DNA of 64,000 bases from Streptomyces sp. AM 4-1-1 (GCF_029167625.1 NZ_CP119145.1:6758001-6822000); one strand, 5' to 3'; positions 37,679-45,399 are shown, counted from the first letter of the stretch. Numbers and translations: made by a program. The notes: generated from the letters alone by a model not told the origin.

Positions 37679-39018
37679 CAGAACACCACCGGTACGCGGA
37701 AGGCGGCGGCCGGCCGCGCCGTGCCGACGGCCACCTGGAAGAGCACCGTCTCCTCGTCCGGGGCCAGCCCGAGCAGGCGTTCGCCGGCGGCGGCGTCGTA
37801 GCCGTTGTGGACCCGGGCGGACAGGCCATGACGAGCCGCGACCACGCAGAGCAGGTGTGCGGCCGCCCCCGCGGTCAGGTGCAGTCTGCGGAAGGCGTCC
37901 GCGCCGTACCGCGCGACGGCGGCGCCGCGCCGGACGGCGATGTAGGCGGTACAGGCGGTCGAGCGGAAGTTCACCGACACCCGGCCCTCGGTCTGCCCGA
38001 TCTGTTCGAGCAGTTCGAGCGGGTCACCGTCGCGGACCTGCCGCAGACGGCCACCGCTGTGGACGTAGTGGCCCGGGGAAAAGCCGGTGACGCGCCGGAC
38101 CAGCAGATGGCAGGAGAAGTCGGTGAACGGCGCCGCGGCCAGGGCGGCGCCGAGATCGGTGAGCAGCGCACGAGGGGAGGGCGCCGGTCCGGGGTCGAAG
38201 ATCGCGGCGCCGGAGTGACGGGCACGGAGCACCGGGGCCAGGTCGGGTGGCGGCCAGGCCCGGTCGGCCGGGTGCCGCACCGGTCCCAGGATCTCCAGGT
38301 AGCCCATGGGGTGTTCCGCCGGGGCCGACAGCCCGTTCGCGCAGAGGCCGTTCAGCGTCTCCTGGTCCTGGCCGGGCCGGGTGCGCAGTCCGAGTGCGGT
38401 GGCCACCAGGTGCACCGCGCCCAGCAGCATCCCCGCCTCCTGGGCGCAGAGCCGCGGGGCGTAGTCGCCGTAGAGCCGCGCCGTCCGGGCGAACCGGCTG
38501 GTGATCACGATGAACCGGGACGTTCCGGGACCGCTCGCCTGGTCGCCGGTCACCGCCCCTTCCAGGGCTACGAGTTGGTGGTGGAGCGGATCGAATCGGA
38601 ACGCCGCGGTGGGTGTGACCAGGGTGAGCTCGCTCGGGTAGCGGCACCGCGCGGAGGCCACCGCCCGGTGGAGCGGCCGGCCGCCCGGGGTCAGGTCGTG
38701 CTGGAGCAGGCCGTAGGAATAGTGCAGCAGCGCGGCGAGGACGGACGGGTCGGCGAGGGTGGCCGGGGAACCGGGGGAGGGCATCAGGTCGAGCGGCGGC
38801 GACGCGAGCGCGAGGCGCGGCCCCTGGGGGAGCGGGTCGCGCTCCGCGCCGGCCGTTCCCGGAGCCGGGGAGCCCGTCGCGAGGGTGGCCGGGATGGCCC
38901 TGCGGGAATAGACCGCCTCCGCCCAGAGTGCCGACGGAAACGGGTTCTCGCCCGCGAAGCTCCCGGGAGGCCCATCGGTCCCGCCGGTCTCACCGGTCCT
39001 GCCGGCCCCGTCGGTCAC
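37678..39018 (-). CDS. second SagB-like nitroreductase-fold protein, diverged
   Basis: A 446-residue relative of the SagB-type dehydrogenase. It has two nitroreductase-like halves: HYSYGLLQHDL then ASARCRYPSELTLVTP where the canonical SagB has SGGGTYPGEVY, and RLCAQEAGMLLGAVHLVATA in place of the usual substrate helix. The Gly-rich FMN loop is changed, so catalysis is uncertain; it may be a scaffold or act on a different azoline. ATG 39018 overlaps the stop of the leader-binding gene (39015-39018). Confidence 0.75.
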   Translation of the reverse strand: MTDGAGRTGETGGTDGPPGSFAGENPFPSALWAEAVYSRRAIPATLATGSPAPGTAGAERDPLPQGPRLALASPPLDLMPSPGSPATLADPSVLAALLHYSYGLLQHDLTPGGRPLHRAVASARCRYPSELTLVTPTAAFRFDPLHHQLVALEGAVTGDQASGPGTSRFIVITSRFARTARLYGDYAPRLCAQEAGMLLGAVHLVATALGLRTRPGQDQETLNGLCANGLSAPAEHPMGYLEILGPVRHPADRAWPPPDLAPVLRARHSGAAIFDPGPAPSPRALLTDLGAALAAAPFTDFSCHLLVRRVTGFSPGHYVHSGGRLRQVRDGDPLELLEQIGQTEGRVSVNFRSTACTAYIAVRRGAAVARYGADAFRRLHLTAGAAAHLLCVVAARHGLSARVHNGYDAAAGERLLGLAPDEETVLFQVAVGTARPAAAFRVPVVF

Positions 39019-40046
39019 CCCGGCTCCGCGCCGAGGAAGCGGCCGCTGGGCAGATCCAGGACCGCGGCATCCGTCACTGGTGACGGATCGGCGCCCCCGT
39101 CGGCGGCGTCGAGACCCGCCACCCGGCGTAACAGGTGCAAGCAGAGCTGGTTGGCGGCGAGCGCGGCGATCGGACCACCGAGGTACGGACTCGGCTCCCG
39201 CACGCGAGCCGGATTCCCCGCACCCGTGGCGCCTGTCGCGTGGTGACCGAGCCCACTGCCCGGCGACCCGCAGGGGGCCGGAGGTTCCGACGCGCCCTCG
39301 GGATCACCCACCGAACTGATCACGATGTGATCGCCCCGTCCCACCGCCTGCCCGTACCGAACCCCGCCACGTATCGCCAGCGCGCGGGCCCGGTCCGCCG
39401 GCTCGGGGTCGAACACGTCCGAGCCGAGAAGCACCACGCCGGCGTCGGTGGGCGGTTCGGAAAGCTCTCCGCTCAGCTGTTCGTAGCAAAAGCACCCGCC
39501 CTCCCGCTGGAGCAACGCGGCACATTCGCGCAGCCGGGCCACATCCGTCGCGTTCCCGGGCCCCTCTTCGGCCTCATCGAGCCGGAGGCGGACATGTGCC
39601 ACACCCGAGGCGAGCAGGGCCAGGACCAGCGCACTCGCCATCCGCCCGGTACCGACGACGAGGGGAGCGCAATCGCGGTATCGCTCGAAGCGGTGCTCGG
39701 GCGAGTCCGCGCGCGCCGCGATGAAGTCGATCAGCGCGGCGTGGCGCGCCCGGACCCGTGGGCTCAGTCCGTGCGGCAGATCCGCCGTGGCGTCACGTAC
39801 GAAACCTTCCCGGGTCAGCAGTTCCACCAGCGTGCGGACATGCCGCGCGGCCTGCGGCGGAAGGCCGGCGGTGAGCTGGTCCAGGCTGCTGTGGCCGTCC
39901 AGGAACGGCCGCAGCCGCTCCAGCCACGGGTGCATCCCCGGCAGCGCGAAGGCCGCCGTGTGCTGAGGCCCACTGATCACCACGCCCCGGTCGGACGGCA
40001 GCAGATGTGTGTCGGGAAGCAGCCTCGGCCTCATCACCACCTCCAT
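39015..40046 (-). CDS. second RRE/E1-like leader-binding protein, first gene of the operon
   Basis: The product is 343 residues from ATG 40046 (GAGGAA upstream); ATG 40034 behind GGAGGTGGTG is an alternative that would drop MEVV. The N-terminal 90 residues repeat the recognition-element pattern of the gene at 29980-31401: LLPDTHLLPSDRGVVISGPQ, then HPWLERLRPFLDGHSSLDQL. An E1-like segment (CAPLVVGTGRMASALVLALL) follows. It lacks ATP-site residues of true ThiF enzymes. Its promoter lies in the divergent region shared with the precursor gene. It probably guides the leader to one of the tailoring enzymes. Confidence 0.78.
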   Translation of the reverse strand: MEVVMRPRLLPDTHLLPSDRGVVISGPQHTAAFALPGMHPWLERLRPFLDGHSSLDQLTAGLPPQAARHVRTLVELLTREGFVRDATADLPHGLSPRVRARHAALIDFIAARADSPEHRFERYRDCAPLVVGTGRMASALVLALLASGVAHVRLRLDEAEEGPGNATDVARLRECAALLQREGGCFCYEQLSGELSEPPTDAGVVLLGSDVFDPEPADRARALAIRGGVRYGQAVGRGDHIVISSVGDPEGASEPPAPCGSPGSGLGHHATGATGAGNPARVREPSPYLGGPIAALAANQLCLHLLRRVAGLDAADGGADPSPVTDAAVLDLPSGRFLGAEPG

Positions 40047-40142
40047 CGGAATTCCTCAGCGGGAAGGCGCTCTCCCACAGGCGTGAAGGCGCCCGGCGAA
40101 GCTGCGCCCGGGGCCTCCGGGCGGCCGACACTAGCGGAGGCA

Positions 40143-40158
40143 AATGGTCTAGTCCACC
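40143..40158. promoter_or_regulatory. dre-like (DasR/GntR-type) operator candidate
   Basis: AATGGTCTAGTCCACC matches the DasR consensus ACTGGTCTAGACCACT at 13 of 16 positions, including TGGTCTAG. It sits in the middle of the 205-base divergent promoter region, about 95 bases from both the thiopeptide operon start (40046) and the precursor gene start (40252). The match is by eye; other GntR-family regulators use similar sites. Confidence 0.4.
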
Positions 40159-40251
40159 CCCTTCACAGGCTCCCAACCGTCACGCTAGTGTCCCAACTTG
40201 GCGCACCAACATGCCTGTTGATGCCCCACTAGGTACGGAAGGAGGGCTCTG

Positions 40252-40443
40252 ATGAACGAGAACAGCAACAGCTCACCCTCGCTCGCTGCCGCGGTCGCCG
40301 ACCTCGCACTGGACCTCGACCTGGATTCACTGGCCGGGGACGAGCACAGCCAGTCGCTCACGGCGGGTCACGGCATGACGGAGGCGAGTGCGTCATTCTG
40401 CTGCGCTCCGCCGCCGAACTGCTGTAACTGCAGCTGTTCCTGA
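40252..40443 (+). CDS. thiopeptide precursor peptide
   Basis: A 63-residue peptide behind a strong ribosome site (GGAGGG, 5-base spacer). The leader is acidic (VADLALDLDLDSLAGDEHSQ) and carries SLTAGHGM at 35-42, nearly the same as the SLTAGHGMPEVGAS of thiomuracin/GE2270-type precursors. The core is SFCCAPPPNCCNCSCS (48-63), preceded by ASA. It has six Cys for thiazoles, and only Ser48, Ser61 and Ser63 for dehydration. Ser61 is flanked by Cys on both sides, as is the pyridine-forming Ser in known thiopeptides. Ser48 as residue 1 and Ser61 as residue 14 would make a 38-membered ring. The gene is transcribed away from its maturation operon. Confidence 0.93.
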   Translation: MNENSNSSPSLAAAVADLALDLDLDSLAGDEHSQSLTAGHGMTEASASFCCAPPPNCCNCSCS

Positions 40444-40450
40444 CCAGGTA

Positions 40451-40485
40451 GCGCGTGCCGGGCGGACAGTCGGCCCGGCACGCGC
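40451..40485 (+). terminator. terminator of the thiopeptide precursor gene
   Basis: A 13-bp perfect stem, GCGCGTGCCGGGC against GCCCGGCACGCGC, with a 9-base loop, 7 bases after the stop codon. It makes the precursor transcript monocistronic. Confidence 0.88.
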
Positions 40486-40730
40486 GTCGGCCCGTCGGTG
40501 TCCTGACCGACGCCGGCACTCCGAACCCGCCGGAGCCACCGCGCCTGCGGCGGTCGACTGCCTGGCCCGCCCTCTCCGGGATGACGCGTCGTGATCGCCC
40601 GCGCGGGTTGGCGGCGGGTCCGCCGGCTGCACTCCAGCACGGCGCGGTCGCCCGGTCGGGAAACGCCCGCGGCCCCTCCAACGACACCCACACCCGCGCC
40701 GCCACGACCCCGCGCCGCCACCTCGGCCAC

Positions 40731-40895
40731 GGGGAACTCCCGGTGGGCGCACACCTCCCGGACCTCCCGCACGTGCTCGTACCGGTCTTGCCACCGTGCC
40801 CCGTGCACAGTGAACTCGCCCGCATCCACACCGAGCCGCTCGGCCGCGAAACGGACCACCACCTCCGACACCGGGTATAGGTCCTCGGTGGGGAG
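40731..40895 (-). pseudogene. remnant of Tn3 family transposase N-terminal (DUF4158) region
   Basis: The minus-strand frame reads LPTEDLYPVSEVVVRFAAER, LGVDAGEFTVHGARWQDRYE and HVREVREVCAHREFP. This follows the Tn3 transposase DUF4158 pattern of P..VV.yvAeqLgv, then a W-Q-x-R motif, H..xiR and reF. The flanking sequence in this frame does not continue the protein, and no catalytic DDE domain, resolvase or 38-bp end was seen. It is a short scar of an old transposon just behind the thiopeptide precursor. Confidence 0.5.
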
Positions 40896-41345
40896 AACGC
40901 CCACCCTTCCGGTCCTCTCCGGGGGCCGTGACCCCGCTGCGCCGCCCGGGCACGTCGGTCCGAGGCGGGTCGTCGCCGAGGTGGGCCCGGAGGAGTGTCG
41001 GCGCGCGGATCGCACTCATGGCTGTCCCGCGATCCCCGGCGGGCGCCCGACGACAGCTGCGGCACCTCGCCGCGTTGTCGGAACATCCTCATGCATCCAG
41101 TAGGCGGACGTCCCTCCGCCTCGCGGCGCACCGCGTCCGACGCCGCACGCCGTTCCACCACGGTTCGGGGTTGAGCCCTTGGGGGCAGAGGGGCGTTGAA
41201 AGGGCTGGGGTGAGCTTCGGGCGCCCCTCTTTCACCTCTGCTCGTACGGGCCGTCGTCCTGCCAGGCTGTGGTGATCAGCGCATCGCGGGCCCCGGGATT
41301 CGTCTCGTGGCGCCCGCTCCCGCACCAGGCAAAGGGAATTCTCCG
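40896..41345. other. 450-bp region with no intact gene
   Basis: This region holds no convincing reading frame. It may continue the decayed Tn3-type remnant on the minus strand, but the similarity is too weak to annotate. The last 100 bases should contain the promoter of the secreted inhibitor gene, whose ribosome site AAAGGGA lies at 41331-41337. Confidence 0.4.
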
Positions 41346-41726
41346 ATGAACCGCATCACCGCGCTCGCCGCTGCCTCGATCCTCTTGACAGGTGCCCTCG
41401 GCGCCGGCTCGACCGCGACCGCCGCTGTCCGCTTCCCATCTGCCGGCAGCCCGAGCGCCTCCTACAGCTGCACCGGAAAATTCTGCATCTACAACGGCTG
41501 GGACGGCAGCGGAAGCAGCTGTCAGTGGTCGGGCGACAAGGCGAACACCGCGGACGGCTGCTCCTTCATCAAGCGGGGCGGGAACGTCCGCTCGGTCTGG
41601 AACGGGACCGGCGGCAAGGTCACGTACTACACGCAGACCAACTACAAGAAGAAGGTCGGCTCCACCCCGGCCGGGCAGGGCGGCAACCTGCAAGGGAACT
41701 ACCAGATCCGCTCCTTCAAGCACTGA
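41346..41726 (+). CDS. secreted peptidase inhibitor family I36-like protein
   Basis: From ATG 41346 the product is 126 residues. The signal peptide is MNRITALAAASILLTGALGA with cleavage after TATA or nearby. The mature part has FCIYNGWDGSGSSCQWSGDK and GNVRSVWNGTGGKVTYYTQT, the beta/gamma-crystallin-like pattern of the Streptomyces metalloprotease inhibitor group (family I36). Upstream in-frame codons to 41307 lack a ribosome site. It is a single-gene unit ending in a terminator. Possible targets include extracellular metalloproteases such as the M4 enzyme encoded at 57041; that is speculation. Confidence 0.75.
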   Translation: MNRITALAAASILLTGALGAGSTATAAVRFPSAGSPSASYSCTGKFCIYNGWDGSGSSCQWSGDKANTADGCSFIKRGGNVRSVWNGTGGKVTYYTQTNYKKKVGSTPAGQGGNLQGNYQIRSFKH

Positions 41727-41751
41727 CCCGCACAAAGCCCGAACACGCCCG

Positions 41752-41779
41752 ACGGCCCGTCGTTCCTCCGGCGGGCCGT
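41752..41779 (+). terminator. terminator after the I36-like gene
   Basis: The 8-bp stem ACGGCCCG / CGGGCCGT is followed by TTTCG, giving a short U-rich run. Confidence 0.7.
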
Positions 41780-42133
41780 TTCGCTGTTCCGGGTGGCGTG
41801 TGAGAAGCACCGTCCGCATCCTGCCCATCAGCGCGATCGCTCCGTCGCACCGTGGCCGACAGCACTGCCCCGGCCGGCCCGGCCGCGCCCCCGGCCCGGC
41901 GAAGACCAGGGAGGCCGCCTCGCGGGGCTGCCCGGAGGACCGGGCTGCCTCACCCCACCACTGTGATCAAAGCGGCCGACGGCCGGTATCCGGGAGCCGA
42001 TAATCCGCACGGTTGAACGATGTGATCACTCGATCGTGAGTTTGTCCGTTCTCGTGCCCGGTGTGACGTGATGCTCGCAAGAACGGCGCGTGACCGGCGC
42101 TGCCCGGGTGTGCTGTGGGTGAGGGGAGAGAAC

Positions 42134-42412
42134 GTGACACCGGAAGCGGGACGACGCGGCGGCGTGGAGAAGCAGGCGGTACTGCTGGTGGCCGGGCTGG
42201 CCGACCTGGCGGTGAGCACGCTGGGGACTGCCGTGGGGACGGTACGGGGGCTGCTGCGCCGCTCCGACACCGCGGAACTGGCGTCGGAGGTCGAGCACGA
42301 GCTGATGGCGCGTGGCCGGCTCGTGCTCGACCGATACGCCGCCGTGCCCCCGGCCCACCTGGAGACCCTTGCCCGGCATGTGCTGGATCGGAAGAGCACT
42401 GACGATGTCTGA
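42134..42412 (+). CDS. small helical protein coupled to polyprenyl synthase
   Basis: A GTG start at 42134 behind GGGGAGAG gives 92 residues. A hydrophobic helix (QAVLLVAGLADLAVSTLGTA) is followed by a charged helical half (SEVEHELMARGRLVLDRYAA). No catalytic motif is seen. The stop at 42412 lies inside the start of the polyprenyl synthase gene (ATG 42405), so the two proteins are translationally coupled. I have seen similar small proteins before such synthases in Streptomyces, but their role is unknown to me. A membrane anchor or partner subunit is plausible. Confidence 0.6.
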   Translation: MTPEAGRRGGVEKQAVLLVAGLADLAVSTLGTAVGTVRGLLRRSDTAELASEVEHELMARGRLVLDRYAAVPPAHLETLARHVLDRKSTDDV

Positions 42413-43457
42413 CCAGTGGGAGCCGGCCTTGTTCAGGACCCGTGTCGATGAGCTACTGCACCGGTTCGTGGCCCAGGAGGCCGACCACTTCACCGCGATC
42501 GATCCGATCCTGAGCCCAGTGGCCGAGCAACTGGAGGCCGCGGTGGCGGACGGCAAACGGCTGCGGGCCGCGTTCTGCTACTGGGGCTGGCGCGCGGTGG
42601 GACAGCCGGACAGCGACGCGCTGGTGCGGGCAGCGGCGTCGATGGAGCTGGTGCACGCCGCCGCCACCGTGCACGACGACCTCATCGACGACAGCCCGCT
42701 ACGACATGGCCGGCCCACCGCGCGCATCGCCCTGCGCGGCGCCGTCCGGCGCCGCCCGCGCGCCGACGCCGCGTCGAGGTCGCTGGCGATGCTGGTGGGA
42801 GACCTGCTGATGGCGCTCGCCGGGCAGCTGTTCACCACCAGCGGTCTGCCCGCCGCGTACCTCGCCCGGGCCCGCCCCCTGTGGTCGGTGATGGCCCGGG
42901 AGCTGATCGCGGGTGAGTGCCTGGAGATCCTGCGTACCGGAGACGGTCCGGACATCGCCGTGTCGTTGAAGGTGATCCGCTACAAGACGGCCAAGTACAC
43001 CGTCGAGCAGCCCCTGTTGATCGGCGGCGTCCTGGCCGGAGCCGACGGACGGCTGCGTGAGGGATACACCGCGTACGGGCTGCCGCTGGGCGAGGCGTTC
43101 CAGCTGCGGGACGACCTGCTCGGCTTGTTCGCCGACCCGGAACGGACCGGCAAGGCCAACGCCGACGATGTGCGGGGCCGGCGGCCCACGGCCCTGCTGG
43201 CAGAGACCTGGCGCCTCGCCGGCGGCGACGACCGCGATCGGCTGCGCGCTGCGCTGGGCCGGCGTCACCCGGACGCGGACGATCTGGGCGCGGTCCGCGA
43301 GGTGATGCGCCGCCTCAAAGCGCCCGACCGCATCGAGGACATGATCAGCGTGCGGGTCGAGAAGGCGCTCGGCGTCCTCCACGAACTGGACGTACCACCA
43401 CACGCCGCTGCCGCTCTGACCTCGCTGGCCCGATCGGCGGCGCACCGCTTGTCCTGA
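42405..43457 (+). CDS. polyprenyl synthetase (trans-isoprenyl diphosphate synthase)
   Basis: From ATG 42405 the product is 350 residues. The first Asp-rich motif is DDLIDD at 91-96, followed by SPLRHGRPTAR; the second region has QLRDDLLGLFAD with D236-D237 and KANADDVRGRRPT; KTAKYTVEQPL lies between them. This is the standard FPP/GGPP synthase layout, making a prenyl diphosphate from IPP and an allylic primer. Chain length cannot be read by eye. The gene starts inside the preceding gene and is followed 84 bases later by the DUF2236 oxygenase gene. Confidence 0.9.
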   Translation: MSDQWEPALFRTRVDELLHRFVAQEADHFTAIDPILSPVAEQLEAAVADGKRLRAAFCYWGWRAVGQPDSDALVRAAASMELVHAAATVHDDLIDDSPLRHGRPTARIALRGAVRRRPRADAASRSLAMLVGDLLMALAGQLFTTSGLPAAYLARARPLWSVMARELIAGECLEILRTGDGPDIAVSLKVIRYKTAKYTVEQPLLIGGVLAGADGRLREGYTAYGLPLGEAFQLRDDLLGLFADPERTGKANADDVRGRRPTALLAETWRLAGGDDRDRLRAALGRRHPDADDLGAVREVMRRLKAPDRIEDMISVRVEKALGVLHELDVPPHAAAALTSLARSAAHRLS

Positions 43458-43541
43458 GCCTCCCACCGGCAGGTACAACCCCGTGCCGACTGTCCCTCCC
43501 GCCGCCATGGAAGATCCGTCGAAGACAAGGAGCCCCCTGTC

Positions 43542-44702
43542 ATGACCTGCACCGAGGCATCGATGGACGCCCTGCGGCAGACCGGTGACGCACTCGCCGA
43601 CGCCACTGTCGCCGCACTCTTCGAACGCGGTCAGGTGGGCGAGTTCAACACCCTGATGCGCTACGTCTCCACCGCAGGCGCTCCCCTGCCGGACGGTCTG
43701 CCCGACGTCGCGCGGGAGTACCTGGAGGCCACCCGAGTCCCGCCGGCCTGGGTGGACTGGTCGGAGATGGAGAAGGCCCGGTTGTTCTTCATCGACAACA
43801 ACGTGCACATCTCCACCGCGCTGTCCTTCGCCTCCATGCCCGCCTGCTACGTCGTCCCTCACGTGGCAAAGCTGCTGTCGACCACCCACGGACTGGAGTA
43901 CCCCTCCAAACGAATGGCGGAGACGGGCCAGTTCACCGTCCACCTGATGCAACCCGACGCCTTTGAAGCCGGCAGCCGCTTCATCCCCGCCGCCCAGAAG
44001 GTCCGCCTTCTGCATGCTTCCATCCGCCACCACCTCAGGCGCGAGAACCGATGGGACACCGAGGTGCTCGGAACGCCGATCTGCCAGGAGGACATGATCG
44101 GCGGGCAGATGTTCTTCTCCCTGCTGGTGTTGGACAGCCTGCACCGCCTCGGCATCCACATGTCCACAGAGGGTGCGGAAGCTTACTACTACGCCTGGCG
44201 TGTGGTCGGTGCCATGCTCGGCGTCGACCAGGACGCCGTGCCCAAGTCCCTCGACGACGCCCGCCGGTTCCTGGACCTGTACATGATCCGGCACATGGGT
44301 CCCTCCGAGGAGGGCACGCACCTGACCCGGCAGCTCATCGACCTCTATGAGGAAGTCGTGCCCGGCTCCTTCTTCGACCCGATCGTCTCGTCCCTGATCC
44401 GCCACCTCATCGGCGACACCTGCGCCGACTGGCTTCATGTGCCGCACACCCGTTGGGACACGGTCGTCAAGACACTGCCCCACCTCCTCGGCGTCATGGA
44501 GACCATCGAGGACCGCTCCCCGTTCGGCGCCTGGGCCTTGGACCGCCTCGGCCACCTCGCCACCGTCTTCGAACTGTCCTCCCTCACCCGCGGACGCGTC
44601 ATGCACTACGCCATTCCCGAACAGCTCAAGAAGGACTACGGCATCTCCAGCGCGGTGCCCCGCGGCCGCCGGTGGACCCCGCCGGCCGCCACGGTTTCTT
44701 GA
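43542..44702 (+). CDS. oxygenase MpaB/Lcp-like (DUF2236) protein
   Basis: A 386-residue helical protein of the DUF2236 family, which contains the heme-dependent latex-clearing protein Lcp and fungal MpaB, enzymes that cleave isoprenoid double bonds. Family features are SEMEKARLFFIDNNVHISTA, MAETGQFTVHLMQPDAFEAG, KVRLLHASIRHHLRRENRWD (the K and R/H residues that in Lcp surround the heme) and GTPICQEDMIGGQMFF. Following a prenyl synthase, an isoprenoid-cleaving role is reasonable: one enzyme builds and the other cuts a prenyl chain. Confidence 0.82.
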   Translation: MTCTEASMDALRQTGDALADATVAALFERGQVGEFNTLMRYVSTAGAPLPDGLPDVAREYLEATRVPPAWVDWSEMEKARLFFIDNNVHISTALSFASMPACYVVPHVAKLLSTTHGLEYPSKRMAETGQFTVHLMQPDAFEAGSRFIPAAQKVRLLHASIRHHLRRENRWDTEVLGTPICQEDMIGGQMFFSLLVLDSLHRLGIHMSTEGAEAYYYAWRVVGAMLGVDQDAVPKSLDDARRFLDLYMIRHMGPSEEGTHLTRQLIDLYEEVVPGSFFDPIVSSLIRHLIGDTCADWLHVPHTRWDTVVKTLPHLLGVMETIEDRSPFGAWALDRLGHLATVFELSSLTRGRVMHYAIPEQLKKDYGISSAVPRGRRWTPPAATVS

Positions 44703-45035
44703 TCAGCACACGCTCCGACGCGGTGTCACGCACTCAGGGGCTGAGCGACGTGGGCCCCTGAGCCACCGTCCAGGTCCGCGGATCTCGAAGGCTATTGCCT
44801 CACGAGCTGGTTACAACGTGCCGCAGGGCTGGTTGGGCAGGCCCGCGTTTCAGGGGTGAGGCCGCCCAGAGGTGAAGCGGCTGGGGCGGGAGCGGCACCG
44901 CGCCTGTTGGCCGGCGCTTCGGCTCGGCGGTCGGACCGGACGATTCTCATGAAACCGCCCGGCACGCTCCGCATCCCGGGCAGCACGCATGAGCGCAGCG
45001 CGAAGCCTTTGGGGGAATCGCGGGACTCGGCCATC
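44703..45035. other. 333-bp gap between convergent genes
   Basis: No reading frame with protein-like codon use and no strong hairpin was found. It separates the DUF2236 gene from the convergent MerR gene. Confidence 0.5.
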
Positions 45036-45374
45036 TCAGACCGAGGCCGTCGGACCGGTCGATCCGGCGGCGCGGCGGTATTCGGCGTTGATGCGCTGGG
45101 CTTCTTCCAGCTGGTCTTCGAGGATGACGATGCGGCAGGCCGCCTCGATGGGGGTGCCCTGGTCGACGAGTTCCCGGGCGCGGGCGGCGATGCGCAGCTG
45201 GTAGCGGGAGTAGCGGCGATGTCCGCCCGCGGAGCGCAGCGGGGTGATGAGGCGGGCTTCGCCGATGGCACGGAGGAAGCCCTGGGTGGTGCCGAGCATC
45301 TCGGCGGCCCGGCCCATCGTGTAGGCGGGGTAGTCATCGTCGTCGAGACGGTCGAACGAGTCGTCCGCTGTCAT
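45036..45374 (-). CDS. MerR family transcriptional regulator
   Basis: From ATG 45374 (GAGAGG 5 bases upstream) the product is 112 residues: a MerR winged helix (YTMGRAAEMLGTTQGFLRAI, ITPLRSAGGHRRYSRYQLRI) and a short coiled coil (IVILEDQLEEAQRINAEYRR). There is no C-terminal effector domain or Cys cluster, so it is not a classical metal sensor. The mRNA leader of the gene contains or abuts a perfect 32-bp palindrome, a likely operator for this or another dimeric protein. Confidence 0.88.
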   Translation of the reverse strand: MTADDSFDRLDDDDYPAYTMGRAAEMLGTTQGFLRAIGEARLITPLRSAGGHRRYSRYQLRIAARARELVDQGTPIEAACRIVILEDQLEEAQRINAEYRRAAGSTGPTASV

Positions 45375-45399
45375 TGCACCTCTCTGTGGAACGCGTAGA

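Noticed and set aside
35144..37801. 885-codon plus-strand frame opposite the LanB gene
   Set aside because: Antisense shadow; the minus strand has lantibiotic dehydratase motifs and correct operon overlaps.
42699..44606. 635-codon minus-strand frame opposite the prenyl synthase and DUF2236 genes
   Set aside because: Antisense shadow without motifs.
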